A stretch of 64,000 bases of DNA from Dysgonomonas sp. HGC4 (GCF_001261715.1 NZ_CVRU01000092.1:37998-101997); one strand, 5' to 3'; counted from the stretch's first letter, positions 45,713 to 54,749 are shown. The notes: generated by a model from the sequence alone, not told the origin. Made by a program: numbers and translations.

Positions 45713-47050
45713 ATGGAAACATTTTTCATAAAAGCGTTACAATTAATTCTAAGTTTATCAATATTGGTTATTGTCCATGAATTCGGACACTTCTTTTTTG
45801 CCCGAGTATTTAAAATAAAGGTTGAAAAGTTTTACCTTTTCTTTGATATAGGTTTTTCTTTATTCAAGTTTAAGCCTAAAAATAGCGATACAGAATATGG
45901 TATCGGTTGGTTACCTCTTGGTGGGTATGTGAAAATTGCTGGAATGATTGATGAATCGATGGATAAAGAGCAAATGCAACAGCCTGAACAGCCTTGGGAA
46001 TTTAGATCGAAACCTACATGGCAACGTCTATTGGTGATGATTGGCGGTGTATTGTTCAACGTTATTCTGGCGATATTTATATATTCTATGATTCTTTTCT
46101 CGTGGGGCGATTCTTATATCTCTTTTAAAGATGTGAGTCATGGAATGGAATTCAGTCAGGTTGGAAAAGATGCAGGTTTCCAAGATGGAGATAAAATTAT
46201 AAGTGCGGATGGTAAAGAGTTGAAATTCCATATGGATAAAACATTGGATATAAATACTCTGATGAAATTTGCAAATGCTAAAGATGTTGTTGTAGAGCGT
46301 AATGGAAAGCTCGAAACAATAGCTATGCCTGATGATTTTGCCGATAAGATGATCTCTTCTAAGAAGATGGCCTATGAAATGAAGATTCCTCCTCTTGTAG
46401 ATAGTGTGATGGTTGGAGGTGCAGCCGAAAAGAGTGGATTAATGAAAGGAGATAGCATTGTCTCTGTAAATGATAAATCTGTAGAATCTTTCGCAGGAAT
46501 TAGACGAAATATTAGCGAAAATCTTAATGCTGATGTGGTAATTGGTTATTACAGAGGAGACTCGTTGCATCAGACAACTGCTCGTGTTGATAGTTTAGGT
46601 ATTTTGGGTTTTACAGCAGTTCCTTTGACTTCTATTTGTGAGTTAAGGCATGATAATATTGGCTTCTTTGCGTCGTTTCCGGCAGGAGTAAATCTAGCAA
46701 AAGAGACATTTCAAGGATATATTGCACAGTTCAGATTCGTATTTACGAAAGAAGGTTTATCTAACCTAAGCGGATTTGGTGGTATAGGTGGCATGTTTCC
46801 TGCTACATGGGATTGGCAAGCGTTTTGGTTTATGACAGCATTTTTATCTGTGATTCTTGCTGTGATGAACATTTTACCAATACCAATGTTGGATGGTGGA
46901 CATGTAATGTTCTTGCTATATGAAATGATTACTCGCCGAAAACCAAATGAGAAATTTCAGGAGTATGCTCAACTAGCAGGGATGGTATTTATTTTTGCTT
47001 TGCTGATTTATGCAAACGGAAATGATATATTTAAAGCAATATTTAAATAA
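45713..47050 (+). CDS. rseP: Site-2 metalloprotease RseP
   Basis: A 445-residue intramembrane zinc protease. HEFGH at 22-26 in the first membrane segment and the MLDGGH motif near the C-terminal membrane segments supply the zinc site. Two PDZ regions lie between (about 125-185 and 205-290). It cuts membrane-bound anti-sigma factors and remnant signal peptides. It follows dxr as in many bacteria. Its TAA stop is part of a palindromic element. Confidence 0.95.
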   Translation: METFFIKALQLILSLSILVIVHEFGHFFFARVFKIKVEKFYLFFDIGFSLFKFKPKNSDTEYGIGWLPLGGYVKIAGMIDESMDKEQMQQPEQPWEFRSKPTWQRLLVMIGGVLFNVILAIFIYSMILFSWGDSYISFKDVSHGMEFSQVGKDAGFQDGDKIISADGKELKFHMDKTLDINTLMKFANAKDVVVERNGKLETIAMPDDFADKMISSKKMAYEMKIPPLVDSVMVGGAAEKSGLMKGDSIVSVNDKSVESFAGIRRNISENLNADVVIGYYRGDSLHQTTARVDSLGILGFTAVPLTSICELRHDNIGFFASFPAGVNLAKETFQGYIAQFRFVFTKEGLSNLSGFGGIGGMFPATWDWQAFWFMTAFLSVILAVMNILPIPMLDGGHVMFLLYEMITRRKPNEKFQEYAQLAGMVFIFALLIYANGNDIFKAIFK

Positions 47051-47090
47051 GGTCTCAGACCTTTTGGTTATTCAGGCAAGTAAAATAACT
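47047..47090 (+). repeat. Intergenic palindromic element, copy m
   Basis: AATAAGGTC-TCA-GACCTT (core 47049-47063), then TTGGTTATT, CAGGCAA and GTAAAATAA. It is the reverse complement of the layout seen at 22001-22045, and the AATAAGG end supplies the rseP stop codon. Confidence 0.65.
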
Positions 47091-47157
47091 ATAGTTTAGC
47101 TATAACTTTAAAATATAGCATCAAATATTCACATTACTTAAAGAGTAAATACGGATA

Positions 47158-48108
47158 ATGAAGGTCACAGATTTAATTCAAAATAATGGAAAAACCGCTT
47201 TTTCTTTTGAGATATTACCTCCTTTAAAAGGAAATAGTATTCAGAAAGCGTACAATATAATAGATAAGTTGATTGAGTTTGACCCTAAGTATATAAATAT
47301 TACAACGCACCATAGCGAGAATATATATAAGGAGATGCCCGATGGAACAGTAACGAAGGTGAATGTAAGAAAACGCCCGGGCACTGTGGCTATTGCAGCC
47401 TCTATACAGAACAAGTACAATATTACAGCTATTCCTCACATGATCTGTAAAGGTTTCAGTAAAGAGGAAACAGAATATGCTTTGATCGATTTAAACTTCT
47501 TAGGCATTCATAATCTTTTATTATTGAGGGGTGATGCTCATAAGCTAGAGTCTGATCAATTGGCGGGTAATATGAATCAATACGCAACAGATCTGCAAAT
47601 ACAAGTAAATCAGTTTAACGAAGGCATAACCGCGGATGGAAGTAATTTCGAACGTTTCGAAACTCCGTTTTCTTATGGAATGGCGTGTTATCCGGAGAAG
47701 CACGAAGAAGCACCTAATTTAGAGTCGGATATCTATTATCTGAAAATGAAGCAGGCGCAAGGTGCAGAATATTTTGTGACTCAAATGTTTTTCGATAACA
47801 GTAAATATTTTTCATTTGTAGAACGCTGTCGTGCCGAAGGTATTACTATACCTATCATTCCGGGAGTTAAACCAATTTATAAGATCAATCATCTGACTCT
47901 TTTACCTAAAACATTCAGATCTGATATCCCCGAAGAACTTGCTGCCGAATTGAGAAAATGCAAATCGGATATTGAGGCAAAAGAAGTGGGTATAGAGTGG
48001 GGTATTAAGCAATGTAAAGAATTGATTCGATACGGAGTGCCTAGCATTCATTTTTATGCATTAATGGCTACCGAAAGTGTACGTCGTATAGCTAAAGAGG
48101 TATATTAA
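47158..48108 (+). CDS. metF: Methylenetetrahydrofolate reductase
   Basis: A 316-residue MetF that reduces methylene-tetrahydrofolate to methyl-tetrahydrofolate for methionine synthesis. The TIM-barrel motifs are FEILPPLKG near the start, NITTHHSE, HMICKGFSKEE, LLLRGDAHK, SYGMACYPEKHEEAPN and FVTQMFFDN. The length is slightly above that of the E. coli enzyme and typical of Bacteroidetes. No SAM riboswitch is recognisable in the 107-nt leader. Palindromic elements flank it on both sides. Confidence 0.95.
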   Translation: MKVTDLIQNNGKTAFSFEILPPLKGNSIQKAYNIIDKLIEFDPKYINITTHHSENIYKEMPDGTVTKVNVRKRPGTVAIAASIQNKYNITAIPHMICKGFSKEETEYALIDLNFLGIHNLLLLRGDAHKLESDQLAGNMNQYATDLQIQVNQFNEGITADGSNFERFETPFSYGMACYPEKHEEAPNLESDIYYLKMKQAQGAEYFVTQMFFDNSKYFSFVERCRAEGITIPIIPGVKPIYKINHLTLLPKTFRSDIPEELAAELRKCKSDIEAKEVGIEWGIKQCKELIRYGVPSIHFYALMATESVRRIAKEVY

Positions 48109-48111
48109 TTA

Positions 48112-48132
48112 AATAAGTCTTGGACTTGTTTA
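48112..48132 (+). repeat. Intergenic palindromic element, copy n
   Basis: AATAAGTC-TTG-GACTTG (core 48115-48127), 7 nt after the metF stop. The arms are AAGTC/GACTT, as in copy k. Confidence 0.5.
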
Positions 48133-48197
48133 AGTAAAAAAGACTCCGCAGTTTGATAATATACAAGTGATTATTCTAAAAAAGAAGATAAAGAAAA

Positions 48198-49316
48198 GTG
48201 TTTTTTAAAGATATAATAGGGCAGGAAGACGTAAAAGAGCAATTAATAAGTTCGGTAAAAAAAGGTATTATACCTCATGCCCGACTCTTTTGCGGACCGG
48301 AAGGGATAGGTAAATTATCTCTAGCAATCTCTTATGCCCAATATCTGAACTGCCTTGACCCTCAGGATAATGATTCTTGTGGAAAATGCAGTTCTTGTCT
48401 TAAATATAAGAAACTGGCGCATCCCGATCTTCATTTTGTTTTTCCAGTAATAAAGAAAGATAAAAAAGAGGTGTGTGATGATTATATTAATGAATGGAGA
48501 ACTTTTGTAGGTGAACATCATTATTTTAGCTTAAGTCAATGGCTTGCATATGTTGGTGCAGAGAATGCTCAGGGTATGATTTATGCCAAAGAAAGTGAAG
48601 AGATAATCCGTAAACTTAGCCTTAAGATATATGAGGCCAAGTATAAAACGATGATCATCTGGTTACCTGAAAAAATGCACGAGGCTTGTGCTAATAAATT
48701 GTTGAAAATCATAGAAGAACCCTATGATAAAACTGTTTTTATATTAGTCTCTAACACGCCCGATCAGATTATAACAACAATACAGTCGAGATGTCAGCGT
48801 GTCAATATTCACAATATAACAGAAAGTGCTATTGTTGAAGCCTTGAAGTCTGACTATAATATATTACCCGAAGATGCTGTTTCGGTAGCCCACATTGCCA
48901 ATGGTAGCTATCTGAAAGCTGTTGAAACAATAAGTTTAGATGAAGAACATAAGTTCTTCTTTAATCTTTTTGTACAGATGATGCGAGCTTCTTATGCTCG
49001 TAGTATCAAAGATATCAAGACTATTGCTAATGAAATAGCAACGGTTGGAAGAGAAAGGCAAAAGAATTTTTTAGTATATTGTCAGCGAATGATACGAGAG
49101 TACTTTGTCAGTAACCTCAGACACTCGGAAATGGTATATCTAAATCAGGATGAGAACCGCTTCGGAACTCGTTTTGCACCTTTTATCAACGAAAAAAACA
49201 TAATAGATTTTACTGCTGAATTGGCGTTGGCAGAACGACATATTGAGCAGAATGTAAATGCAAAGATGGTTTTTTTTGACTTATGTCTTAAAATAACCAT
49301 GCTTTTGAAAAGATAA
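48198..49316 (+). CDS. holB: DNA polymerase III delta' subunit
   Basis: A 372-residue clamp-loader subunit. It starts at GTG 48198 (GTGTTTTTTAAAGAT), which gives the standard FFKDIIGQE opening; no ATG fits. The P-loop CGPEGIGKL (32-40) and a zinc-binding cysteine group (C52, C61, C64, C67) are present, followed by LLKIIEEPYDKTVFIL and the SRCQRV motif. The sensor and lid regions follow. It loads the sliding clamp with the gamma/tau and delta subunits. A terminator-like hairpin separates it from the PSP1 gene, a neighbour pairing (holB-ricT) also known in Firmicutes. Confidence 0.92.
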   Translation: MFFKDIIGQEDVKEQLISSVKKGIIPHARLFCGPEGIGKLSLAISYAQYLNCLDPQDNDSCGKCSSCLKYKKLAHPDLHFVFPVIKKDKKEVCDDYINEWRTFVGEHHYFSLSQWLAYVGAENAQGMIYAKESEEIIRKLSLKIYEAKYKTMIIWLPEKMHEACANKLLKIIEEPYDKTVFILVSNTPDQIITTIQSRCQRVNIHNITESAIVEALKSDYNILPEDAVSVAHIANGSYLKAVETISLDEEHKFFFNLFVQMMRASYARSIKDIKTIANEIATVGRERQKNFLVYCQRMIREYFVSNLRHSEMVYLNQDENRFGTRFAPFINEKNIIDFTAELALAERHIEQNVNAKMVFFDLCLKITMLLKR

Positions 49317-49329
49317 ATAATATAAACCC

Positions 49330-49362
49330 ACAAAGTCGGAAAAGGGGCTTTGTTTTATTTTT
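49330..49362 (+). terminator. Terminator/attenuator between holB and the PSP1 gene
   Basis: ACAAAGTC (49330-49337) pairs with GGCTTTGT (49346-49353) with one G-U pair around an 8-nt loop, followed by TTTATTTTT. It ends 8 nt before the next ATG, so full termination would leave the PSP1 gene without a transcript unless it has its own promoter. Confidence 0.7.
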
Positions 49363-49369
49363 AAACATT

Positions 49370-50980
49370 ATGGAACTTAATTTAAATCCCAATAAACAGT
49401 ACAAACCGGTAAACGATTGTTTAGGCACATGCAAAACGCCGACTGGTTGTACATGCGGTAGAAAGAAACAAACCGTTATAGTAAATGGACTGACAGTGAA
49501 GGCTTGTGGTTGTGGTAAAAATCCGGGAGGAGCTTGTGGTGGGGCCTTGAAAAAGGCTGAAGCTGAGGCTGCCGCGGGTTCATCATCAGAATCGGCTGCT
49601 CCGGCAGCATCAACAGGAGGAAGCTGTTGTTCGTCAGGCGGTGGAGGTTGCTCATCGGGTGGTTGTTCTTCAGGCGGCTGTTCGTCCGGAGGGTGTTCAT
49701 CAGGTGGAGGCTGTTGTGGAAGTAGTAGTAAAGGTACTCATAAGCTAGAGGTTTTTGACTGGCTTTATGACATGCCAGAGTCTCAATTAGAGACCCAAAT
49801 GGTAGAGGTTCAGTTTAAAAATACACGTAAAGGTTATTATTTGAATAGTAATAATCTTGATTTGTATAAAGGCGATATTGTTGCAGTAGAAGCTACTCCT
49901 GGACATGATATCGGTGAAGTTACTTTAACAGGAAAACTTGTTCTTCTGCAAATGAAGAAAAGTAATAATAGAGGACAACAAGGTGAACAGAAGCGAATCT
50001 ATCGAGTTGCTAAACCTTTGGATATTGAGAAATTCAATGAAGCAAAGGCTTTGGAGCATAAAACAATGCTTAGAGCTCGTGAACTTGCAGAGAGTCTAAA
50101 TCTGAATATGAAGATCAGCGACGTAGAGTATCAAGGCGATGGTAACAAAGCTATATTTTACTATATTGCTGATGAGCGTGTCGATTTCCGTCAGTTAATC
50201 AAGGTTTATGCAGAGCAATTCCGTGTAAAAATTGAAATGAAACAAATCGGAGCTCGCCAAGAAGCAGGAAGAGTAGGAGGGATTGGACCTTGCGGTAGAG
50301 AATTATGCTGTTCAAGTTCTATGTCTAACTTTGTTTCGGTATCAACGTCTGCGGCTCGTTTTCAGGATATATCTTTAAATCCTCAAAAACTTGCTGGGCA
50401 ATGTGGTAAACTGAAATGTTGTCTTAATTATGAAGTAGATACTTATGTAGAGGCTCAAAAGAAATTGCCTTCTCGTGAAATTGTACTGGATACAAAAGAT
50501 GGTGCATTTTTCCACTTTAAGACAGATATACTTTCGGGTATGATGACCTATTCTACCGATAAACATTTTGCTGCCAATTTAGTGACAGTAAATAAAGATC
50601 GTGTATATGAGGTGATAAAGATGAATAGAAACGGAAATAAACCTGTGAGAATAGACATCGAGAATGTTGAAGTTCAGGAAAAAGCCGGAGCTATGGATAT
50701 CTTAGAGGATAATATCAATCGTTTTGATAACAATGCTAATAATAAAAATAGGAAGAAGAAGGTTGTAAAAGGTGGTGGACGCCCTCAGACTGAGGCTGCT
50801 CAAGCAACAGAACGTGAGCCTAAAGATGTAGCTGTTGTTAATCCCGAAAACAGAGAATCTAATCCTAATCAACAGCGTAGCAAGAGTCGAAATAATAACA
50901 ACAGATTTAAAAATCGACCTCGTAATAATGAAAATCGGAATAATAACCGAAATGACAATTCGCCTCAGAATGAAGGATAA
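49370..50980 (+). CDS. RicT/PSP1-domain protein with Cys-repeat N-terminus
   Basis: A 536-residue cytoplasmic protein. Residues 1-125 are Cys-rich, with GTCKTPTGCTCG, CGCGKNPGGACGG, an Ala/Ser linker and four to five GGCSS repeats (about 93-116). The PSP1/RicT core (about 125-420) carries the conserved pattern C308-x4-CC and C345-x4-CC, which in Bacillus RicT helps hold Fe-S clusters in the RicAFT complex. The C-terminus (about 440-536) is basic and Asn/Arg-rich, as in RNA-binding tails. It follows holB, like ricT in Bacillus, and overlaps gldH by 11 nt. The core assignment is firm; RNA maturation or iron-sulfur function is inferred. Confidence 0.85.
   Translation: MELNLNPNKQYKPVNDCLGTCKTPTGCTCGRKKQTVIVNGLTVKACGCGKNPGGACGGALKKAEAEAAAGSSSESAAPAASTGGSCCSSGGGGCSSGGCSSGGCSSGGCSSGGGCCGSSSKGTHKLEVFDWLYDMPESQLETQMVEVQFKNTRKGYYLNSNNLDLYKGDIVAVEATPGHDIGEVTLTGKLVLLQMKKSNNRGQQGEQKRIYRVAKPLDIEKFNEAKALEHKTMLRARELAESLNLNMKISDVEYQGDGNKAIFYYIADERVDFRQLIKVYAEQFRVKIEMKQIGARQEAGRVGGIGPCGRELCCSSSMSNFVSVSTSAARFQDISLNPQKLAGQCGKLKCCLNYEVDTYVEAQKKLPSREIVLDTKDGAFFHFKTDILSGMMTYSTDKHFAANLVTVNKDRVYEVIKMNRNGNKPVRIDIENVEVQEKAGAMDILEDNINRFDNNANNKNRKKKVVKGGGRPQTEAAQATEREPKDVAVVNPENRESNPNQQRSKSRNNNNRFKNRPRNNENRNNNRNDNSPQNEG
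49640..49712 (+). repeat. Tandem 15-bp repeats coding GGCSS
   Basis: About five imperfect copies of a 15-bp unit such as GGTGGTTGTTCTTCA, each coding Gly-Gly-Cys-Ser-Ser. The third codon bases vary between units, which argues that the peptide sequence is selected and the repeat is not a very recent expansion. Confidence 0.7.
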
Positions 50981-51452
50981 ATTTATATACATAATAAGTA
51001 TATTAATAATAGTATTTGTATGTCTCTCGTGTGAAAAACGAGAGGCATATTATCGTTTTAGCGAACTTAAGGATGCTAGTTGGAGTAGGCTCGATACGCT
51101 TTATTTCGATATAGACTCAATATCTGTTCCTCTTAATATGCCTTTGGATGTGACGATAGAGTTGGTAAATAACTCAGACTATCCCTATCAGAATATCTGG
51201 TTATATGCTTTGGATAATTTTGAAGATAGTGTGTTTACTCTTGAAGAAAAGCAGTATGAATTGGCTGATAAACTAGGTAAGTGGCATGGTTCAGGTTTTG
51301 GCTCTTTATATCAATTGCCTTTACTATACAAGAAGAATGTAGTGTTTTCTGAAAAGCGTAACTATCAATTGAAGATTGTGCATGGCATGCGTGATGAACC
51401 TTTGTTAGGTATCGAAAAAATAGGAGTTAAGATTGAAAGTGCTCAAAATTAA
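50970..51452 (+). CDS. gldH: GldH-family lipoprotein
   Basis: From ATG 50970 the product has 160 residues with a lipoprotein signal (hydrophobic 5-18, then CLSC with Cys at 21). Upstream in-frame starts exist but would hide this signal and overlap the PSP1 gene by over 140 nt. The mature part (YRFSELKDASWSRLDTLYFDIDSI, NNSDYPYQNIWLYA, GFGSLYQLPLLY) matches GldH, a lipoprotein needed for gliding in Flavobacterium but also present in non-gliding Bacteroidales. It overlaps the PSP1 gene by 11 nt, indicating translational coupling. Confidence 0.85.
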   Translation: MKDKFIYIISILIIVFVCLSCEKREAYYRFSELKDASWSRLDTLYFDIDSISVPLNMPLDVTIELVNNSDYPYQNIWLYALDNFEDSVFTLEEKQYELADKLGKWHGSGFGSLYQLPLLYKKNVVFSEKRNYQLKIVHGMRDEPLLGIEKIGVKIESAQN

Positions 51453-51467
51453 GTCTTTCGTTTGTCT

Positions 51468-51502
51468 GCCGCTATTCTGAGTAATATAGAAGTAGATGCG
51501 GC
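51468..51502. terminator. Possible stem-loop between gldH and hemH
   Basis: GCCGC (51468-51472) pairs with GCGGC (51498-51502) with further interrupted pairing inside, in the 61-nt gap between converging genes. The stem is bulged and the T-runs are weak. Confidence 0.3.
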
Positions 51503-51513
51503 TATTTATAAGG

Positions 51514-52482
51514 TTATACTTTATTCGTTATTATTTTAATAAGACCTTCAACCCAATATTGTTCAAAGTTTAAGCAAGGAACAAAGGTAAATTCTTCACC
51601 TCCTGCTTTCATAAAGTTATCTCTGGCTACAATACCTATATCATAAAGAGTCTCTAAATTATCAGCCGGAAATCCCGGAGTGATAGTAATAACCCTTTTA
51701 CTTCCATCAATGGGTAGCTGTTTCATAGTTTCATTCAAGTCAGGTTTCAGCCATTTACGACCAATTGCCGAAGAATAAACAATCCTATTCTTTTTAGGGT
51801 CAATATCTAGCTCTTTACTAACTAATCTTACCGTTTCTTTGATTTGATATACATAATCAAAGTCTTTTCCTTTTTCCCACCCTATTTCAACATGTGTCAG
51901 CGGTAAACTGTGAAAACTAAATACCAATCTGTCATATCCCTTTGCTATGTGAGGCCTCAGGCTTTCAGCCAAAGCATGTATATAGTTGGGGTCATCATAA
52001 TATGGTTCTACTATTTTCAATCTAAAAGAATATGGCTTCTTATAAAAATGATTTCCAATAGCCTCTACCACTGTCTTATAAGATGACTGTGCATATTGAG
52101 GGAAAAGAGGCACAACTACTACTTCATGTAAAGTTGCACATTTCGCTTTGAGTTTACTTAGTGCTTCGGGAATAGAAGGCGAACCATAGCGCATGGCTAT
52201 TTCTACAGGCATGCTGGTAGCTTTCTCTATCTTCTTAGCTAACTGTTGTGTATTGTATAATAAGGGCGATTCGGTATGTTTATCATCCCAAATGAGAGAA
52301 TAGTGTGATGCCGAATTAGAGGCTCTCAGCGGTGCTATAATTTTAGTAGCAAGCCTTGTTCTAAGCCAATCCGGTGCTGTCATTACCAACGGGTCAGATA
52401 ACATAGCCCCAATAAAGAATTTGACGTCTTCTCTATTTTTGGTCTTGGGACTTCCTGTATTGATGATAAGAATGCCTCTCAT
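51514..52482 (-). CDS. hemH: Ferrochelatase
   Basis: A 322-residue ferrochelatase that inserts iron into protoporphyrin (or coproporphyrin). The start MRGILIINTGSP is family-typical. The active-site His lies in FSFHSLPLTH and the acidic motif in TPGFPADNLETLYDI. YGSPSIPEAL and VVPLFPQYAQSS are also conserved. The length is normal. It converges with gldH and has a long AT-rich upstream gap. Whether this host makes heme in full or only the last step cannot be seen here. Confidence 0.94.
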   Translation of the reverse strand: MRGILIINTGSPKTKNREDVKFFIGAMLSDPLVMTAPDWLRTRLATKIIAPLRASNSASHYSLIWDDKHTESPLLYNTQQLAKKIEKATSMPVEIAMRYGSPSIPEALSKLKAKCATLHEVVVVPLFPQYAQSSYKTVVEAIGNHFYKKPYSFRLKIVEPYYDDPNYIHALAESLRPHIAKGYDRLVFSFHSLPLTHVEIGWEKGKDFDYVYQIKETVRLVSKELDIDPKKNRIVYSSAIGRKWLKPDLNETMKQLPIDGSKRVITITPGFPADNLETLYDIGIVARDNFMKAGGEEFTFVPCLNFEQYWVEGLIKIITNKV

Positions 52483-52756
52483 TTGATCTTATTGCAATTA
52501 AATATATGTTTAAGAGTAATAAGTATAAAAATACAATAAATTATTGATTATTGCCATTACTCAGAGTTCCATTTTAGGAGAATAGGCTCAAAGACAAGAA
52601 TTACGCCAATTACTAATTGGAATCTTTCTCGTATAAAATAATAATTTCTTGCCTGATTGATTTTATTTATACTATTTGATTGTTGTTTTACTTTAGAATA
52701 GCTTTCTAGTGTATTCTATTTTAATAGATTATTAATCAGATTTTAGAGTAATTAAT

Positions 52757-52864
52757 ATGATTGATCTTTTTATCTGTTTAATTAGTAATGTTTTGAAAAT
52801 TCTATCAGTGTGGATTAATTCTGTTCGTCTATTATATGTTGTCGCTGTAATGCTAAAATTTTAG
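52757..52864 (+). CDS. Possible 35-residue hydrophobic small protein
   Basis: A 35-codon frame starting MIDLFICLISN and ending VVAVMLKF, mostly hydrophobic with a central WINSVR. It could be a small membrane protein, but AT-rich DNA readily yields such frames. No ribosome site or promoter was identified, and it runs antisense to hemH and manA. Confidence 0.12.
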   Translation: MIDLFICLISNVLKILSVWINSVRLLYVVAVMLKF

Positions 52865-52959
52865 TAGTTAAGCTTTTTCTTAATATGTTTAGAATTAGAG
52901 TTGTTTATACACTTAATGTAATTCTCAATAAGGTTAATTCTATCTGTCTGTATTGTAAT

Positions 52960-52993
52960 AAAAAAAAGGAATAGAGTAAAAAAACTCTATCCC
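52960..52993 (-). terminator. Terminator after manA
   Basis: GGAATAGAGT (52968-52977) pairs with ACTCTATCCC (52984-52993) with one mismatch around a run of A. On the minus strand it is followed by TTTTTTTT, 47 nt beyond the manA stop. Confidence 0.88.
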
Positions 52994-53040
52994 TCTTTGT
53001 AACTTGAATATCAGATATTCTGATTTCTCAGGATACTTAT

Positions 53041-54018
53041 TTATACATAAGTCTCCAATAATTGAACGTAACTATTAGGAGTAATCGTGATGCTTTTTGT
53101 ATTTGCTGCGGGTACTAATAAAGTCTCGCCTTGTTTCAATTCTATTGTTGTATTATTAGAATCTTTAATTTCACAACTACCATCCATACAGATATAGATT
53201 ATAAAAGAATCTTTATCACTGTGGTCTTGAGTGTGAGGTTTGTCTAGTTCCAATAGATTTGTTGTGAAATATTTACACGATTCCAATTGAACAGTGTCGT
53301 TGGCTTTGTGTGAATAATCTATTTGATAGTTATCATACAATTTAAAATCTATTGCATCCTTAGCCAACTCTGTATGTAATTCTCTACCATTACCATTTGC
53401 ATCTTTACGATTATAATCGTAGATACGATAAGTAATGTTAGATGTTTGTTGGATTTCTGCGATAAATGTGCCTGCACCGATAGCGTGTACACGTCCTGCA
53501 GGAAGGAAGAAAGAATCCCCTTTTTTCACATCGTGTTTAGCCAGATAGTCTACAAAGGTATTGTCTTCAATACTTTTTACGTATTCGTCGGGACTAAGAG
53601 GTTTGGCGAATCCTGAATAAAGGAAAGCTCCTGGCGCTGCATTGATAACATACCACATCTCGGTTTTTCCGAATGAGTTATGTCTTTTCATTCCTAATTC
53701 GTCATCAGGATGAACCTGTATAGATAGATTGTCTCTAGCATCTATAAATTTGATTAAAAGAGGAAATGTTGCTCCAAATTTCTCAAATACGTGTTTTCCT
53801 ACAAGACTCTCTTTATATTGTGCTATTAGGTTTTGAAGGTTAAGACCTCTAAGGTCTCCATTGTCAACAACTGAAATGTTGTTTTCAACCCCCGATATTT
53901 CCCAACTTTCACCTATTCCGTCTTGTTGGGGAGTGATACCTTTAAATTTACAAATATCAGATCCTCCCCAAATGATCGGCTTGAGGATTGGACTGAATTT
54001 CAGTGGATATAAATTCAT
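53041..54018 (-). CDS. manA: Mannose-6-phosphate isomerase (type I, short form)
   Basis: A 325-residue cupin isomerase interconverting mannose 6-phosphate and fructose 6-phosphate. Zinc-site motifs are IQVHPDDE and KTEMWYVI; FLPAGRVHAIGAGTFIAEIQQTSNITYRIYD holds the other ligands and the active-site Arg. This is the shorter bacterial form without the helical insert. It starts 36 nt after the YhcH-like gene on the same strand, so the two form one unit. It feeds mannose into glycolysis or supplies mannose phosphate for glycans. Confidence 0.93.
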   Translation of the reverse strand: MNLYPLKFSPILKPIIWGGSDICKFKGITPQQDGIGESWEISGVENNISVVDNGDLRGLNLQNLIAQYKESLVGKHVFEKFGATFPLLIKFIDARDNLSIQVHPDDELGMKRHNSFGKTEMWYVINAAPGAFLYSGFAKPLSPDEYVKSIEDNTFVDYLAKHDVKKGDSFFLPAGRVHAIGAGTFIAEIQQTSNITYRIYDYNRKDANGNGRELHTELAKDAIDFKLYDNYQIDYSHKANDTVQLESCKYFTTNLLELDKPHTQDHSDKDSFIIYICMDGSCEIKDSNNTTIELKQGETLLVPAANTKSITITPNSYVQLLETYV

Positions 54019-54054
54019 GATTGTTATATAAATTTGATTAATATCTTTTTATTA

Positions 54055-54501
54055 TTACATTTTCACTTTTATAACAATCTTAATAACCGAGCCTTCCCCG
54101 ACACATGGAGCATGTCCATCTTGCGGAAAAAAGATAACAAAGTTACCCGGCATCAAATCAAATCTAACAGTAGGTTTATCTTCGAAGAATTGAATGTCTT
54201 TAGTGGTGTCAAAAGGAGCTGCTTCTTTTTTTAAACTGCTTCTTTCGATCCATCCAAAGCCTTCAGCCTTAGAAACGGGTATTTGTATATCCAAATACTT
54301 ATTGTGTACCTCTAATCTAGCCTGTTCCGGAGTTTTTAGATTGCTTTCACTAATGATTGCAAATATATTTTGTCCGTCTATTTCAACTTTTCCTAGTGCA
54401 AGATTTTTCATATCCAGAGATTTGATAAACTCAATCGCTTTAGGAAAAAATGGATTCAAGCTTTCATAGTTTGAAATTTTTTCAATACTGTCTATTATCA
54501 T
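54055..54501 (-). CDS. YhcH/YjgK/YiaL-family protein (DUF386)
   Basis: A 148-residue cupin-like protein of the YhcH/YjgK/YiaL family. Typical motifs are EVHNKYLDIQIPVSKAEGFGW, TKDIQFFEDKP and FVIFFPQDGHAPCVGEG. Metal-binding His and Glu residues lie in EVHNKYLDIQ and DGHAP. Members have been linked to sugar metabolism, for example an anomerase role in sialic acid use (NanQ). Here it is the first gene of a unit with manA, pointing to a hexose role. A -7 element lies 26 nt upstream. Confidence 0.88.
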   Translation of the reverse strand: MIIDSIEKISNYESLNPFFPKAIEFIKSLDMKNLALGKVEIDGQNIFAIISESNLKTPEQARLEVHNKYLDIQIPVSKAEGFGWIERSSLKKEAAPFDTTKDIQFFEDKPTVRFDLMPGNFVIFFPQDGHAPCVGEGSVIKIVIKVKM

Positions 54502-54526
54502 GATGTTTTTTATTTAAGATTATAGA

Positions 54527-54534
54527 CAAAAGTA
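54527..54534 (-). promoter_or_regulatory. Bacteroidetes -7 promoter element ahead of yhcH-manA
   Basis: On the minus strand this reads TACTTTTG, matching TAnnTTTG, 25 nt before the ATG of the YhcH-like gene. Confidence 0.5.
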
Positions 54535-54749
54535 ACAATTTATTGCAAGAATAGAATACGAATAAGTAGAGTAAAGTATTTATTGTTGCTCTAACAATCT
54601 CTGCTAAACAATCTTTAGTGCTTTAATAGGAATTAGAAGTACCTTATTTAATCTTTTGAAAAGTAATATTATTTTCTGAATAGTGGTATTCTTTTCATAT
54701 TTTTTAATAGAGATAGTTTATTAAGAGGGTAATCTATTTTATTTTCATT

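Larger units (their letters stand above)
52483..53040. other. Long intergenic region hemH / manA
   Basis: 558 nt of very AT-rich sequence upstream of hemH and downstream of manA. The manA terminator lies at 52960-52993. Two similar stretches occur, GATTAATTCTGTTCGTCT near 52812 and GGTTAATTCTATCTGTCT near 52932. A 35-codon hydrophobic frame is at 52757-52864. No tRNA, known ncRNA or clear promoter was recognised. Confidence 0.5.

Noticed and set aside
47064..47157. SAM-type riboswitch in the metF leader
   Set aside because: The leader is short and holds only the tail of a palindromic element; no riboswitch-like stem pattern was seen.
50835..50969. N-terminal extension of GldH by 45 residues
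   Set aside because: It overlaps the PSP1 gene in another frame and would bury the lipoprotein signal that begins at ATG 50970.
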